Below, piece by piece: positions 16,158 to 25,982 of a stretch of 64,000 nt of DNA. Both the position numbers and the translations under genes were made by a program. The stretch lies in contig CAJURN010000011.1 of assembly GCA_910589055.1 (NCBI GenBank), positions 30,660-94,659 on the forward strand. Reading direction: 5' to 3'. This stretch comes from an uncultured Muribaculaceae bacterium (GTDB lineage: Bacteria > Bacteroidota > Bacteroidia > Bacteroidales > Muribaculaceae). Numbering within the stretch: position 1 is the stretch's first letter; each line of letters opens with the position of its first letter. The notes beneath the pieces were generated by a model that saw only the letters and a list, made by a program, of their open reading frames with translations, was not told the DNA's origin and did no database searches.

Positions 16158-17501
16158 ATGATGAAGAAATCAGTCAGCGTTTTAATACTATCCGTAACTT
16201 TGGGATGCCTGAATATGGATGCCCTCGACTTCGCAGGCGTTTCCAAAAGTGTCATAAGCATATCCGCCGATGCCTCCACCGGGCTTGACGAGATTTACGT
16301 GCTCGACTCCACGGTCGGTGCCACAGCCTCATTTACCGCCGCGTCAGCGTCGGCAAATACCCGTTGGTACCGCTTTTCAAATCTCGGAGGAGCATATGCC
16401 GAAGAAATTACGCAAGTGACACGCAACGGTGCCGTATCCACAATCAATCTTTCATCCGGCGACATGGGCTATATCGTGGAGTCCGGCGACCGCAGATACT
16501 GTTATTGGGTCGTTGACTACTCTGCCCACTATCTTGACTTGACATCTGTCAGCATCAGCCCCGAGCAGGACTGCGACCGACTTAACCTGAATTTTTCCGG
16601 CAGAGCCGACGCAATTGACTACTACACGATAAATGGCCGGAAGATGGAATTGTCGCGCGATATTGAGGTGGACTACACCACCCTCGTGTTCAGCGAGGAC
16701 GATTTCTCCTACAACCAGACACAGACACGCACCACGCTGTCGCACATATCATCCACATTTTCCATTCCCGCTCCTCTGTGCGACACGCATGTCACCCTTA
16801 CCGGCGACAGATTTCTGACTCATTGGGGAGACGCCGAATCCATCACGTCCGACAGTTTCGCCACCTCGTCGGTGGCTGCTGAAAGCCGTGCCACGCAATC
16901 GACGGTAACCAACGACAACGAGCAGAGCGACGGCAACGACGGTCTCGGCGGTTCCGCTCCCTGCGAGATTACTTTTGAAGCCGCTGTGACCGATGCTGCC
17001 ATCTTCCGCGAATGGCAGATTTCGAAGACCGCCGATTTCGATATAGTCGAAAACTCATTCAATCAACTCGAATTCACTTACACATTCAACGAAAGCGGCA
17101 CGACCTACGTACGCTTCGTAGCCAACAATGCCGCCGGCACATGCGAATATATCGGTGCCACATACGACATTTTCATCGGCGAATCACGCCTTGAGATTCC
17201 CAACGCGTTCTCTCCCGGCTCGACCGAAGGTGTCAACGACATCTGGAAGGTCAGCTATAAATCGCTTGTGAAATTCGAATGTCATATTTTCAACCGCTGG
17301 GGAACAAAGATGACATCTTTCACCGACCCCTCACAGGGATGGGATGGAAAGTACAATGGCAAAACAGTCCCTGCCGGAACATATTTTTATGTCATAAGCG
17401 CGGAAGGCTCCGATGGAGTAAAATACAAACGCAGCGGCGACATAAACATCATCAACTTCACCACGCGCTCAACAGGCTCGGGTGGCTCATCCGCAGAATA
17501 A
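16158..17501 (+). CDS. Exported protein with type B (gliding-motility-type) T9SS sorting domain
   Basis: About 447 residues with an N-terminal Sec signal peptide (M-M-K-K-S-V-S-V-L-I-L-S-V-T-L). The C-terminal 90 residues match the gliding-motility-associated C-terminal domain: I-P-N-A-F-S-P-G, G-V-N-D-I-W-K-V, F-N-R-W-G, W-D-G-K-Y-N-G-K, V-P-A-G-T-Y-F-Y-V. In Bacteroidetes this domain directs secretion through the type 9 system and anchoring outside the outer membrane. The middle is low in recognisable motifs; Ig-like beta structure is plausible. The start is the ATG pair at 16158/16161; the longer frame from 16143 would overlap the promoter. A serine/glycine tail follows the sorting domain. 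Function unknown. Confidence 0.85.
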   Translation: MMKKSVSVLILSVTLGCLNMDALDFAGVSKSVISISADASTGLDEIYVLDSTVGATASFTAASASANTRWYRFSNLGGAYAEEITQVTRNGAVSTINLSSGDMGYIVESGDRRYCYWVVDYSAHYLDLTSVSISPEQDCDRLNLNFSGRADAIDYYTINGRKMELSRDIEVDYTTLVFSEDDFSYNQTQTRTTLSHISSTFSIPAPLCDTHVTLTGDRFLTHWGDAESITSDSFATSSVAAESRATQSTVTNDNEQSDGNDGLGGSAPCEITFEAAVTDAAIFREWQISKTADFDIVENSFNQLEFTYTFNESGTTYVRFVANNAAGTCEYIGATYDIFIGESRLEIPNAFSPGSTEGVNDIWKVSYKSLVKFECHIFNRWGTKMTSFTDPSQGWDGKYNGKTVPAGTYFYVISAEGSDGVKYKRSGDINIINFTTRSTGSGGSSAE

Positions 17502-17555
17502 AGGTCAACTTTCGTGCCTTTTGCGGCGTTTTTCTAAATATTATCCAAGACACAC

Positions 17556-18533
17556 ATGAAGAAAACTCTTATAAAACTCTCTCTCCCCGCGGCTCTCGCA
17601 GTCGCTCTCGCGGCAGGATTGCCGTCGACACCGGCCGTAGAAGCGGAACCGCGCCATCACTCAAGCGAGGAAGGTTCGGCGTTTTCCAATGTTTACAGCC
17701 CGGAGATTCCTTCAAAGATGGAATTCTGCGGCAAGACAATCAACTTCGACCGAACCGATATGTATGAGCGCATCGACCGCGAACTTACCTCGCTTGCCTA
17801 CACTCACGGCAACACAATGCTCATCATCAAGCGCGCCAACCGATTCTTTCCCATCATTGCCCCGATATTAAAAGCCAACGGCGTACCCGAAGATATAATT
17901 TACCTCGCTTGCGTCGAAAGCTCACTCGATCCCCGGGCCTACTCTCCCGCAAAAGCCGGAGGCATATGGCAGTTTCTCGCATCCACGGGCAAGCAATACG
18001 GTCTTGAGGTTGGCGACGAGGTTGACGAGCGATACAATCTTGAAAAAGCCACGGCTGCCGCATGCCGCTATCTGAAAAAAGCCTATGCCCAATATGGCGA
18101 TTGGCCTTCTGTCATGGCATCATACAACGGAGGAATGACCCGGATTTCAAATGAACTTGCCGCTCAGGGACAGGACACTTCCCTTGATTTGTACCTTGTA
18201 GAGGAGACATCGCGCTATCCCTACCGCATAATGGCAATGAAAATGATTATGGAAAATCCGGCGAAATACGGCTTCCACCTTCAGGACAAGCAACTCTATC
18301 AGCCCCGGAAATATAAGACCGTTAAAGTAAGCGGTCCTGTCGAGAGCTGGCCCGATTGGGCTAAGGAGCAGGGAATTTCATATCTCACACTCAGGGAGGA
18401 AAATCCCTGGATTCGCTCCAAATCGCTCACAAACAAATCCGGGAAGACCTACGAAGTCAAGATTCCGCTGAAAGAATCAATGTCGAAAAAGCAATCGGGC
18501 ATCACAACCTACAACAGAAAATGGACCGAATGA
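17556..18533 (+). CDS. Periplasmic lytic transglycosylase, MltD-like
   Basis: A 325-residue exported protein (signal peptide K-K-T-L-I-K-L-S-L-P-A-A-L-A-V-A-L-A-A-G) with an SLT-type domain. The catalytic glutamate is Glu121 in C-V-E-S-S-L-D-P, followed by the family motifs S-P-A-K-A-G-G-I-W-Q-F, Y-N-L-E-K-A-T-A-A-A and M-A-S-Y-N-G-G. Such enzymes cleave the MurNAc-GlcNAc bond of peptidoglycan, leaving 1,6-anhydro ends. No LysM repeats are present, unlike E. coli MltD. The stop overlaps the start region of uvrA; co-transcription is likely but a shared function is not implied. Confidence 0.9.
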   Translation: MKKTLIKLSLPAALAVALAAGLPSTPAVEAEPRHHSSEEGSAFSNVYSPEIPSKMEFCGKTINFDRTDMYERIDRELTSLAYTHGNTMLIIKRANRFFPIIAPILKANGVPEDIIYLACVESSLDPRAYSPAKAGGIWQFLASTGKQYGLEVGDEVDERYNLEKATAAACRYLKKAYAQYGDWPSVMASYNGGMTRISNELAAQGQDTSLDLYLVEETSRYPYRIMAMKMIMENPAKYGFHLQDKQLYQPRKYKTVKVSGPVESWPDWAKEQGISYLTLREENPWIRSKSLTNKSGKTYEVKIPLKESMSKKQSGITTYNRKWTE

Positions 18534-21388
18534 AACTCGATAATACCAAGCAAGAAAATATCAACGACGCCACCGGGACCGACGAGCCCGGGGGCGTTAT
18601 CTCTGTCATAGGAGCGCGGGTAAATAACCTGCGCAACGTCGATGTGGACATTCCACACAACAAGCTCACAGTCGTTACCGGCCTGAGCGGAAGCGGAAAG
18701 TCTTCACTGGCTTTCGACACGATATTCGCCGAAGGACAGCGACGTTATATCGAGACATTCTCGGCCTATGCCCGCAACATGCTCGGCTCGCTGGAGCGTC
18801 CCGAAGTTGATAAAATCAGCGGACTCTGCCCCGTTATCGCAATCGAGCAGAAAACCATCAACAAGAATCCCCGAAGCACTATCGGCACCACGACGGAAAT
18901 CTATGATTTCCTCCGACTTCTCTATGCGCGTGCCGGACATGCCCGAAGCTATATCTCAGGTGAGCCGATGGTAAAATATACCGTTGACAAAATCGTGGAG
19001 CTGATTCTCGAGAAATTCGACGGTCGTAAAATCATGCTTCTCGCCCCCTTGGTGAAAAACAGAAAAGGACACTACAAGGACCTCTTCGAACAACTCACCA
19101 AGAAAGGATTCCTGCGGGTGCGGACCGACGGCGAAATCCGTGAAATCACTCCGGGGCTGAGACTTGACCGATACAAGAACCATAGCGTCGAACTTGTGGT
19201 TGACAGGGTGAAAGTCAACGCAAAAGATATCGAGCGCCTTCGCGACTCCGTTGAGAAATCGCTTCATCACGGCGACAAGGAAATGATGGTGCTTGACGTC
19301 GAGGCCGACTCCGTGTCACATTACAGCCAGGAGCTGATGGACCCCGTGTCCGGAATTTCATATCACGACCCCGCTCCACATAATTTCTCATTCAACTCGC
19401 CACAGGGCGCATGTCCGCGATGCAAGGGTCTTGGATATGTAAATCTTGTCGACAGGGAAAAAATCATTCCCAACGAAAATCTCTCCATTCACGACGGTGC
19501 CCTCGCTCCGGTAGGAAAATATCGTGACAACCTTATTTTCCGCCAGTTGAAGGCAATTTGTGAGCAGCATGGCTTCACGCTGAAAACTCCTGTGCGCGAA
19601 CTCACCCCCGAAGTGATTGACGAAATCATGCAAGGCTCATCCGCCCGTCCGGTGGCTCTGTCGGAGTCCGTGTCCGGTCTTGATTTTTTCAGCACCTACG
19701 ACGGTCTGGTAAAGTACATCGAGATGCAGCAGGACGACGAGGCCGGTGCCGGTGCTAAAAAATGGAGCGGACAATTCTTCTCACGTGTCACCTGCCCCGA
19801 ATGTAACGGTGACCGCCTCAACCGTGAGGCTCTGCATTTCTTTGTGGACGGCTATAACATTTCCGAACTCTGCCGCCTTGACATCGGCAAGCTCTATAAA
19901 TGGTCCGAGACTGTACTCGACCGTCTGAGCGACCGAGACAGGAAAATTGCCGTTGAAATCATAAAGGAAATCCGCACACGCCTGCATTTTCTTGTTGACG
20001 TGGGACTTGAGTACCTCCAGCTCAACCGCGCTTCGGCCACTCTTTCGGGTGGTGAGAGCCAGCGAATACGTCTCGCCACGCAACTTGGCTCCGAACTTGT
20101 CAACGTTCTATACATCCTTGACGAACCGAGTATCGGACTCCATCAGCGCGACAACCACCGCCTAATATCCTCACTGAAACGACTTCGCGACGCATCCAAT
20201 ACGATTATAGTTGTAGAGCACGACAAAGACATCATGCTTGAAGCCGACTATATCGTTGATATCGGTCCGGGTGCGGGACGCAAGGGAGGAAAGGTTGTTT
20301 TCGCAGGCTCTCCGCAGGAAATGATGAAAGCCGAAACGGTGACAGCCGACTATCTCAACGGCCACCGTCAGATACCCATTCCCGCCACCCGCCGTCAGGG
20401 TAACGGAAAGACACTTTCGGTGCTCGGATGTACTGGCCACAATCTGAAAAACGTTGACCTGCATATTCCGCTGGGCACGCTCACCTGTGTGGCAGGCGTC
20501 TCGGGCAGTGGCAAATCATCCATTGTCAATTCCACCCTCCAGCCCATTCTGAGCCAGCATTTCTATCGCTCGAATACCGCCCCGCTGCCGTATCGTGAGA
20601 TTCAGGGAATGGATAATATCGACAAAGTAGTGACCGTGGACCAATCGCCGCTTGGCCGCACTCCACGCTCCAATCCGGCAACATACACCGGCGTCTTCAC
20701 TGACATCCGCTCCCTCTTTGTCAATCTTCCCGAAGCCAAGATTCGCGGCTACAAGCCCGGGCGCTTCTCATTCAACGTTTCAGGCGGCCGATGCGAGGCC
20801 TGCAACGGCAACGGCTATAAGACTATCGAGATGAACTTCCTTCCCGATGTGCTCGTGCCGTGCGAAGTGTGCCATGGTAAGCGTTATAACCGTGAAACTC
20901 TTGAAGTCCGTTTCAAAGGCAAGTCAATTGCGGATGTGCTCGACATGACTATCAATCAAGCTGTCGATTTCTTCGCCAATGTTCCTCAGATTGTCAAGAA
21001 AATCAAGGTGCTTCAGGAAATCGGGCTTGGCTACATCAAGCTCGGACAGCCTTCATCGACACTCTCCGGGGGTGAGAACCAGCGCGTGAAACTCGCCACT
21101 GAACTTGCCAAGAAAGACACCGGCAAGACACTGTTCATCCTCGACGAGCCGACGACAGGACTGCATTTTGAAGACGTGAACACACTGCTTGCCCTGCTCA
21201 ACAAACTGGTCGACCGCGGAAATACAGTGCTCGTAATCGAACACAACACCGATATTATACGCGCAGCCGACCATGTGATTGACATGGGTCCGGGCGGAGG
21301 CGAAAATGGCGGCGAGATTGTAGCGGAAGGTACACCGGAAGAAATTGCCAAAGGCAACTCCCCTACCTCATCATACATTTTTAGCTGA
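18521..21388 (+). CDS. uvrA: Excinuclease ABC subunit A
   Basis: UvrA, about 955 residues, is the damage-sensing ABC-type ATPase of nucleotide excision repair and works with UvrB (encoded at 2402-4507). Two ATP-binding halves are visible: Walker A G-L-S-G-S-G-K-S-S and G-V-S-G-S-G-K-S-S, signature L-S-G-G-E-S-Q-R and L-S-G-G-E-N-Q-R, Walker B I-L-D-E-P-S and I-L-D-E-P-T-T-G. Zinc sites appear as C-P-R-C, C-P-E-C and the zinc finger C-E-A-C ... C-E-V-C. Two starts are possible: ATG at 18521 (overlapping the previous gene by 13 bases) or at 18530, which makes the usual ATGA overlap. Confidence 0.97.
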   Translation: MDRMKLDNTKQENINDATGTDEPGGVISVIGARVNNLRNVDVDIPHNKLTVVTGLSGSGKSSLAFDTIFAEGQRRYIETFSAYARNMLGSLERPEVDKISGLCPVIAIEQKTINKNPRSTIGTTTEIYDFLRLLYARAGHARSYISGEPMVKYTVDKIVELILEKFDGRKIMLLAPLVKNRKGHYKDLFEQLTKKGFLRVRTDGEIREITPGLRLDRYKNHSVELVVDRVKVNAKDIERLRDSVEKSLHHGDKEMMVLDVEADSVSHYSQELMDPVSGISYHDPAPHNFSFNSPQGACPRCKGLGYVNLVDREKIIPNENLSIHDGALAPVGKYRDNLIFRQLKAICEQHGFTLKTPVRELTPEVIDEIMQGSSARPVALSESVSGLDFFSTYDGLVKYIEMQQDDEAGAGAKKWSGQFFSRVTCPECNGDRLNREALHFFVDGYNISELCRLDIGKLYKWSETVLDRLSDRDRKIAVEIIKEIRTRLHFLVDVGLEYLQLNRASATLSGGESQRIRLATQLGSELVNVLYILDEPSIGLHQRDNHRLISSLKRLRDASNTIIVVEHDKDIMLEADYIVDIGPGAGRKGGKVVFAGSPQEMMKAETVTADYLNGHRQIPIPATRRQGNGKTLSVLGCTGHNLKNVDLHIPLGTLTCVAGVSGSGKSSIVNSTLQPILSQHFYRSNTAPLPYREIQGMDNIDKVVTVDQSPLGRTPRSNPATYTGVFTDIRSLFVNLPEAKIRGYKPGRFSFNVSGGRCEACNGNGYKTIEMNFLPDVLVPCEVCHGKRYNRETLEVRFKGKSIADVLDMTINQAVDFFANVPQIVKKIKVLQEIGLGYIKLGQPSSTLSGGENQRVKLATELAKKDTGKTLFILDEPTTGLHFEDVNTLLALLNKLVDRGNTVLVIEHNTDIIRAADHVIDMGPGGGENGGEIVAEGTPEEIAKGNSPTSSYIFS

Positions 21389-21448
21389 GAAAGGGCAATA
21401 TTGCCGCAAAACATACTGACCTTGGTATAATTATATCAGGGAAAATTG

Positions 21449-21456
21449 TATTTTTG
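21449..21456 (+). promoter_or_regulatory. -7 box of the mcrBC operon
   Basis: TATTTTTG followed by C, 27 bases before the ATG. The nearest TTG (21422-21424) is 24 bases away, longer than the 19-20 seen at other promoters here. Confidence 0.5.
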
Positions 21457-21482
21457 CATATTGCTAACCTATTTCCGCGTTT

Positions 21483-23915
21483 ATGGCAGAATCTGTGATA
21501 TTGAAAAAAGAAAAGGGCCGACTCATATATAATGCCCCGATAAGCAAGGCTCAATGGCTTGAATTTTTAAGTGATAAAGATTTTGCCGGAGACATTCGTC
21601 TACGCGCATTGCTGGCATTTTATTACTTGCCGAATCATCAGGGCACGTATCAGCAGTGTCACGAAAAATATGGCCTGAACCTGTTTGAACTTGAATCAGC
21701 CATAAGAAGTCTGAGCGAGGAAATCGCAGCAAAGACCGACCTGCCCGATATAGTGGATGCTGACGGTCATAAATTGAAATGGCCTGTGGTGATGTCGTCA
21801 TGTAAACCCGTAAAAGGCAACGAGGGAATATTTAAATGGGCTCTGTCTCCTGAATTGGTCGAGGCTATCCGTGACATGATTCTTAAGGATGCCGTGAAAG
21901 AATATTCCAAAGATTTCTCTACCAAATGGAATCGCGAGGAATATAAATGGACTGCCCTGAAAACTTTTCAGGACAACTGGGACATAGATGCTGCCGATTT
22001 CGCCGATATGCTTGACAAGTCATTGAGCCATACAGGGAATCTGCTTGTGTCGCAGAATTCGTTTCCACGCCTGATGATTACCTCATATGCCAATCAGGAG
22101 CCGGAGACTGTAAGGGTTATGTTCCGCGCGCTTTTTGACGAGTCCATTGACCTTGAACAGCGCATAAGCGATTTCATGTCCGGCTCCAATGAATTGCTCG
22201 AAAAGTACAGTCCCGGAAAGGCTCATTATCAGAACACAAATTCCATCAGTACATATCTCTGGCTGCGCTTTCCGGAAAAGTATTATATCTATAAATGGAG
22301 CGAGTACAATAAGGTTGCGGAAAAGATTGGTTTTGACAACCATCCGAAAGCAAACGGCCAGCCTTCGGAAGCCATAAAAGGTTATGCAATGTACAACCGG
22401 CTTCAGCAGGCTGTTGCCGCGGATGAATCCCTTATAAGCACATACAATAAAATCCTTGACGAACATCCCGACAAATATTATAAACCTTCCGGGCTTGCCA
22501 CACTTGCCTTCGATTTAGGATTCTGGATAAGCCGATATTATGACCCGATGCCCGATAAAAAGCAGGAGATTAAAGTGGCGGATGAGATTGATATTGTCTC
22601 CGAGCCGCATGTCGACCAAGAAAACATACATTACTGGTGGCTGGTAGCCAGCCCCAAATACTGGAGTTTCTCCGACCTTAAGATTGGCAATTCAGTCGAG
22701 TACACAGTCAAAAACGACAATGGAAACAAGCGCAGGATCGCGGTTAATTTCGAACAAGCCAAGAAAGGCGACGTTGTCATCGGTTATGAAGCAAATCCGG
22801 TCAAAAAGATTGTAGCCCTCGCAAAAGTTGCAAGAGCAAGCGATGGCGAAACAATCGCTTTTGAGAAAACCGAGGAGCTGGAAAGTCCCATATCCTGGTT
22901 TGACTTCAAGGATTTGCCTGAATTGAGCGGAATGGAGTTCATGAAAAACAAAAACGGCTCATTCTTCAAACTCACAAAAGCCGAATATGATTTTCTTCTC
23001 GACCTCATCCGTCAGGAAAATCCGGAGCCGGAAAACAATCCGATTCAGCAGACTTACCGCTGTGAGCCGTACTCCGTGGAGCAATTTCTCCGGGAGGTAT
23101 TCATGACCCCGGAAGCATACGACAGTCTTACAACACTTTTGAAGCTGAAGAAGAATGTGATTCTGCAAGGCGCACCGGGTGTGGGAAAGACTTTCTCAGC
23201 CAAGAGAGTGGCTTACAGTATGATGGGTATTAAGGATGATTCCAGGATTGAAATGGTCCAGTTCCATCAGAACTATTCTTATGAAGATTTCATAATGGGT
23301 TATAAGCCAACCGAAAGCGGAGGCTTTGAATTGCGCAACGGATTATTCTACAACTTCTGTAAGAAAGCCGAGGCCAATCCCGATGAAGATTATTTCTTCA
23401 TAATCGACGAAATCAACCGAGGCAATCTCAGCAAGATTTTCGGTGAGCTGCTGATGCTTATAGAGAAAAACTATCGCGGGACACAGATCAAACTCGCCTA
23501 TCGCAACGAGCTGTTTTCCGTGCCTGAGAACCTGTATATCATAGGCATGATGAATACGGCCGACCGAAGTCTCGCCATGATTGATTACGCTCTGCGCCGT
23601 CGCTTCAGTTTCTATCCCATCAAGCCCGGATTTGATACCGAAGGCTTCCTCAAAGAGATTGAGCGCCATCCCGACCCGCGTGTGGCAAAGGTTATAGATG
23701 CCGTGAAGGAGTTGAACAACAGGATTTCCGACGACGATTCCCTCGGAGAAGGCTTCTGTATCGGGCACAGTTACTTCTGCAGCCAGCCTGAAGATGACTC
23801 ATGGATTGAGTCTGTGGTTAACCACGACCTCTGCCCCATGCTCGATGAATATTGGTTTGATTCCCGCGAAAAATGCCGGACTGAGAAAAACAAACTGAGG
23901 AATCTTCTGAAATGA
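21483..23915 (+). CDS. mcrB: McrB-type restriction GTPase with EVE domain
   Basis: An 810-residue motor subunit of a type IV restriction system, which attacks DNA carrying modified bases. The C-terminal AAA+ module has Walker A G-A-P-G-V-G-K-T (563-570), Walker B F-F-I-I-D-E-I-N-R-G and the McrB signature M-N-T-A-D-R-S-L-A-M-I-D-Y-A-L-R-R-R-F. Residues about 382-525 form an EVE (PUA-like) domain, beginning Y-W-W-L-V-A-S-P-K-Y-W, a fold known to bind modified cytosine or adenine. The N-terminal 370 residues hold a possible helix-turn-helix region and a segment with Y-Q-N-T-N-S-I-S-T-Y-L-W-L-R-F-P common in such proteins; their role is unknown. It overlaps mcrC by four bases. Confidence 0.92.
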   Translation: MAESVILKKEKGRLIYNAPISKAQWLEFLSDKDFAGDIRLRALLAFYYLPNHQGTYQQCHEKYGLNLFELESAIRSLSEEIAAKTDLPDIVDADGHKLKWPVVMSSCKPVKGNEGIFKWALSPELVEAIRDMILKDAVKEYSKDFSTKWNREEYKWTALKTFQDNWDIDAADFADMLDKSLSHTGNLLVSQNSFPRLMITSYANQEPETVRVMFRALFDESIDLEQRISDFMSGSNELLEKYSPGKAHYQNTNSISTYLWLRFPEKYYIYKWSEYNKVAEKIGFDNHPKANGQPSEAIKGYAMYNRLQQAVAADESLISTYNKILDEHPDKYYKPSGLATLAFDLGFWISRYYDPMPDKKQEIKVADEIDIVSEPHVDQENIHYWWLVASPKYWSFSDLKIGNSVEYTVKNDNGNKRRIAVNFEQAKKGDVVIGYEANPVKKIVALAKVARASDGETIAFEKTEELESPISWFDFKDLPELSGMEFMKNKNGSFFKLTKAEYDFLLDLIRQENPEPENNPIQQTYRCEPYSVEQFLREVFMTPEAYDSLTTLLKLKKNVILQGAPGVGKTFSAKRVAYSMMGIKDDSRIEMVQFHQNYSYEDFIMGYKPTESGGFELRNGLFYNFCKKAEANPDEDYFFIIDEINRGNLSKIFGELLMLIEKNYRGTQIKLAYRNELFSVPENLYIIGMMNTADRSLAMIDYALRRRFSFYPIKPGFDTEGFLKEIERHPDPRVAKVIDAVKELNNRISDDDSLGEGFCIGHSYFCSQPEDDSWIESVVNHDLCPMLDEYWFDSREKCRTEKNKLRNLLK

Positions 23916-24952
23916 CCGAAGACAAAGGCATACTGATAAAAAACATTTTCTACATGTTGTCCTACGCTTTTCAAGAGCTTAGGAAGAACAACTACGAGGA
24001 AATCGCCGGAGAGGAATTCGACGGTGTGCACGACCTGTTTGCCGAAATTCTTGTCCGCGGTATATCAGCCCAACTGAAGCAGGGTCTGCATCGCACCTAT
24101 GTCCCGCGGCATGACGGACTGAATACCCTGCGTGGAAAGCTGAATATCAACGACACCATGAGGATGTATGCCAACGGGGTGCATCGGCTTTCATGCGAGT
24201 ATGACGAATATTCGGAGGATAATGTTTTCAATCAGATTCTGAAGTCGACAATGATACAGCTCATCCGTCATTCAGAAGTAAAGCGCGAGAGAAAAAACGG
24301 ATTGCGCCGATTGATGCCTTTTTTCTCGAATGTGGGTGAGATTGATCTGAACGGGATAAAATGGAATACATTCCGTTTCGACAGAAATTCAAAGACTTAT
24401 CAGATGCTGATATATCTTTGCTACTTCATCATCGAGAATATTCTTCTGACTACCGAATCCGGTCCGGTAAAGATGCACTCTTTTTCAGAGACCTATATGC
24501 ACCGACTGTTTGAACGGTTCGTTCTGGAATATTACCGCAGGCATCACCCGGAATTCCATGCCTGCGCCCGACAGATAGCCTGGAATATAATAGAATCGGA
24601 AACATCAACCGAAATGCTTCCGATTCTTCAGACCGATATTTTTCTTACGTTGGGAGAGCGCACGCTTATAATCGACACAAAATATTATTCAACAACGCTT
24701 CAATCGAAATACGGCAAGGAAAGCATCCACAGCGCACATCAGAATCAAATTCTAACCTATGTCCTGAACCATGACCGTGAGCATACAGGCAAGACCGACG
24801 GTATGCTCCTATATGCCATGACCGGAGAAGAATCCCTGCCTCACGGGCAGATGAAGTGGCATGACGGTAACATGATTTATTACCGTACTCTCGACCTCAA
24901 TCAGGATTTCGAAGGGATAAAGCAGCAATTGGAAGCGTTGGTGAAGATATAG
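23912..24952 (+). CDS. mcrC: McrC-type restriction endonuclease subunit
   Basis: A 346-residue partner of McrB. McrC binds the McrB ring, stimulates its GTPase and cuts the DNA. It begins K-N-I-F-Y-M-L-S-Y-A-F-Q, typical of the family, and carries a PD-(D/E)xK nuclease core in the C-terminal half: L-Q-T-D-I-F-L ... L-I-I-D-T-K-Y-Y, where the two aspartates and the lysine would hold the metal. The ATGA overlap with mcrB suggests coupled translation. It converges on the S1-domain gene with only two bases between the stops and no visible terminator. Compared with neighbours the pair is richer in A and T, consistent with horizontal acquisition (impression only). Confidence 0.92.
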   Translation: MTEDKGILIKNIFYMLSYAFQELRKNNYEEIAGEEFDGVHDLFAEILVRGISAQLKQGLHRTYVPRHDGLNTLRGKLNINDTMRMYANGVHRLSCEYDEYSEDNVFNQILKSTMIQLIRHSEVKRERKNGLRRLMPFFSNVGEIDLNGIKWNTFRFDRNSKTYQMLIYLCYFIIENILLTTESGPVKMHSFSETYMHRLFERFVLEYYRRHHPEFHACARQIAWNIIESETSTEMLPILQTDIFLTLGERTLIIDTKYYSTTLQSKYGKESIHSAHQNQILTYVLNHDREHTGKTDGMLLYAMTGEESLPHGQMKWHDGNMIYYRTLDLNQDFEGIKQQLEALVKI

Positions 24953-24954
24953 TT

Positions 24955-25809
24955 TTATACTATACCGGCTTCGCCGTTTGCGCTGATGCTGATTTTATGT
25001 TCCTTGTAGAGCAGGCCGAGGGCTTTTTTGAAGTCTTTCTTGCTGCAACCGAAACGTACTTTAATTTCCTCCGGCGACGCTTTTTCTGACACAGCAGCTC
25101 CGTTAGAGGAATTTATTTTCATAAATGAATAGATTCGCTCGGCAAGTTCTCCAACCCTGTCGGCAGCTTTTCCGGAGAGCGAAATGTCAATTTTCCCGTC
25201 TTCACGTACATGCTTGACATATCCCTTGACGCTTTGGCCGATTTCCAAGGGTCGGAAAATCTCATTGTCATACACCATGCCGTAATGCAGGTTGTCCACA
25301 ATTACCTTGTAGCCTATCTCCGTGTGCTGGATTACAAGGCAATCCACCTCTGTGCCATTCTTATATTCAGGAATAACATTGCCGAGGAAGTGTTCGAGAC
25401 GAGCCGATGCCACAATGCGTTTTGTAGCGTCATCCACATAGACATATACGGGATAAATTCCACCACGCTTCATGCGCATCTTCTGCTCCGAATACGGAAC
25501 AAGCAAATCTTTGGGAAGTCCCCAGTCGAGAAAAGCTCCCGTATCGTTTACCTGCACAACCTCCAGAAATGCAAATTCTCCAACGGTGGCAAAAGGAGTT
25601 TCCGTGGTAGCGATGGGACGGTCTTCCGAGTCCTTGTACACAAATACTTCGATAGTATCCTCCGGCGCCAGGCCTTCGGGCATATATCGTGTGGGAAGCA
25701 ATACTTCCTGCTTGGGTTCATCTTCCTTACGCTCGGAATCAACGAGATATGCGCCGAAATCCACGAGCTTTTCCACCTTCATGGTGTTATATTTTCCTAA
25801 CTTAATCAT
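24955..25809 (-). CDS. S1-domain RNA-binding protein, CvfB/YitL-like
   Basis: A 284-residue protein of tandem S1-like OB folds ending in a winged helix. Visible S1 signatures are V-V-Q-V-N-D-T-G-A-F-L-D-W-G-L-P-K-D-L-L-V-P in the second repeat and G-Y-V-K-H-V-R-E-D-G-K-I-D-I-S-L in the later one; the C-terminal I-K-V-R-F-G-C-S-K-K-D-F-K-K-A-L-G-L-L-Y is helix-turn-helix-like. This is the CvfB (S. aureus) / YitL plan, associated with RNA binding and gene regulation. The start M-I-K-L-G-K-Y-N matches the family; a later ATG (25782) would remove the first strand. Single gene, divergent from rsmG. Confidence 0.85.
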   Translation of the reverse strand: MIKLGKYNTMKVEKLVDFGAYLVDSERKEDEPKQEVLLPTRYMPEGLAPEDTIEVFVYKDSEDRPIATTETPFATVGEFAFLEVVQVNDTGAFLDWGLPKDLLVPYSEQKMRMKRGGIYPVYVYVDDATKRIVASARLEHFLGNVIPEYKNGTEVDCLVIQHTEIGYKVIVDNLHYGMVYDNEIFRPLEIGQSVKGYVKHVREDGKIDISLSGKAADRVGELAERIYSFMKINSSNGAAVSEKASPEEIKVRFGCSKKDFKKALGLLYKEHKISISANGEAGIV

Positions 25810-25904
25810 TGTCGGTATTAATTTCTTTTATGTAAATTCTTTGCAAATTACGAATTTTTCCCGACATACAGCCCTGTCGCGCGAGTATTCTGAAAAAAAT
25901 AAAG

Positions 25905-25912
25905 TAAATTTG
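25905..25912 (+). promoter_or_regulatory. -7 box upstream of rsmG
   Basis: TAAATTTG followed by C, 71 bases before the ATG. No clear -33 TTTG. Confidence 0.4.
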
Positions 25913-25982
25913 CACTAAGGATTGTCCTTTATATGGATAACAAGCACCTCTAAATATTGTTTTTAAACTATAAGCATTTAAA

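Noticed and set aside
23912..25809. Functional link between mcrC and the S1-domain gene
   Set aside because: They converge with two bases between stops; the S1/CvfB-like protein is a common housekeeping gene transcribed from the other side.
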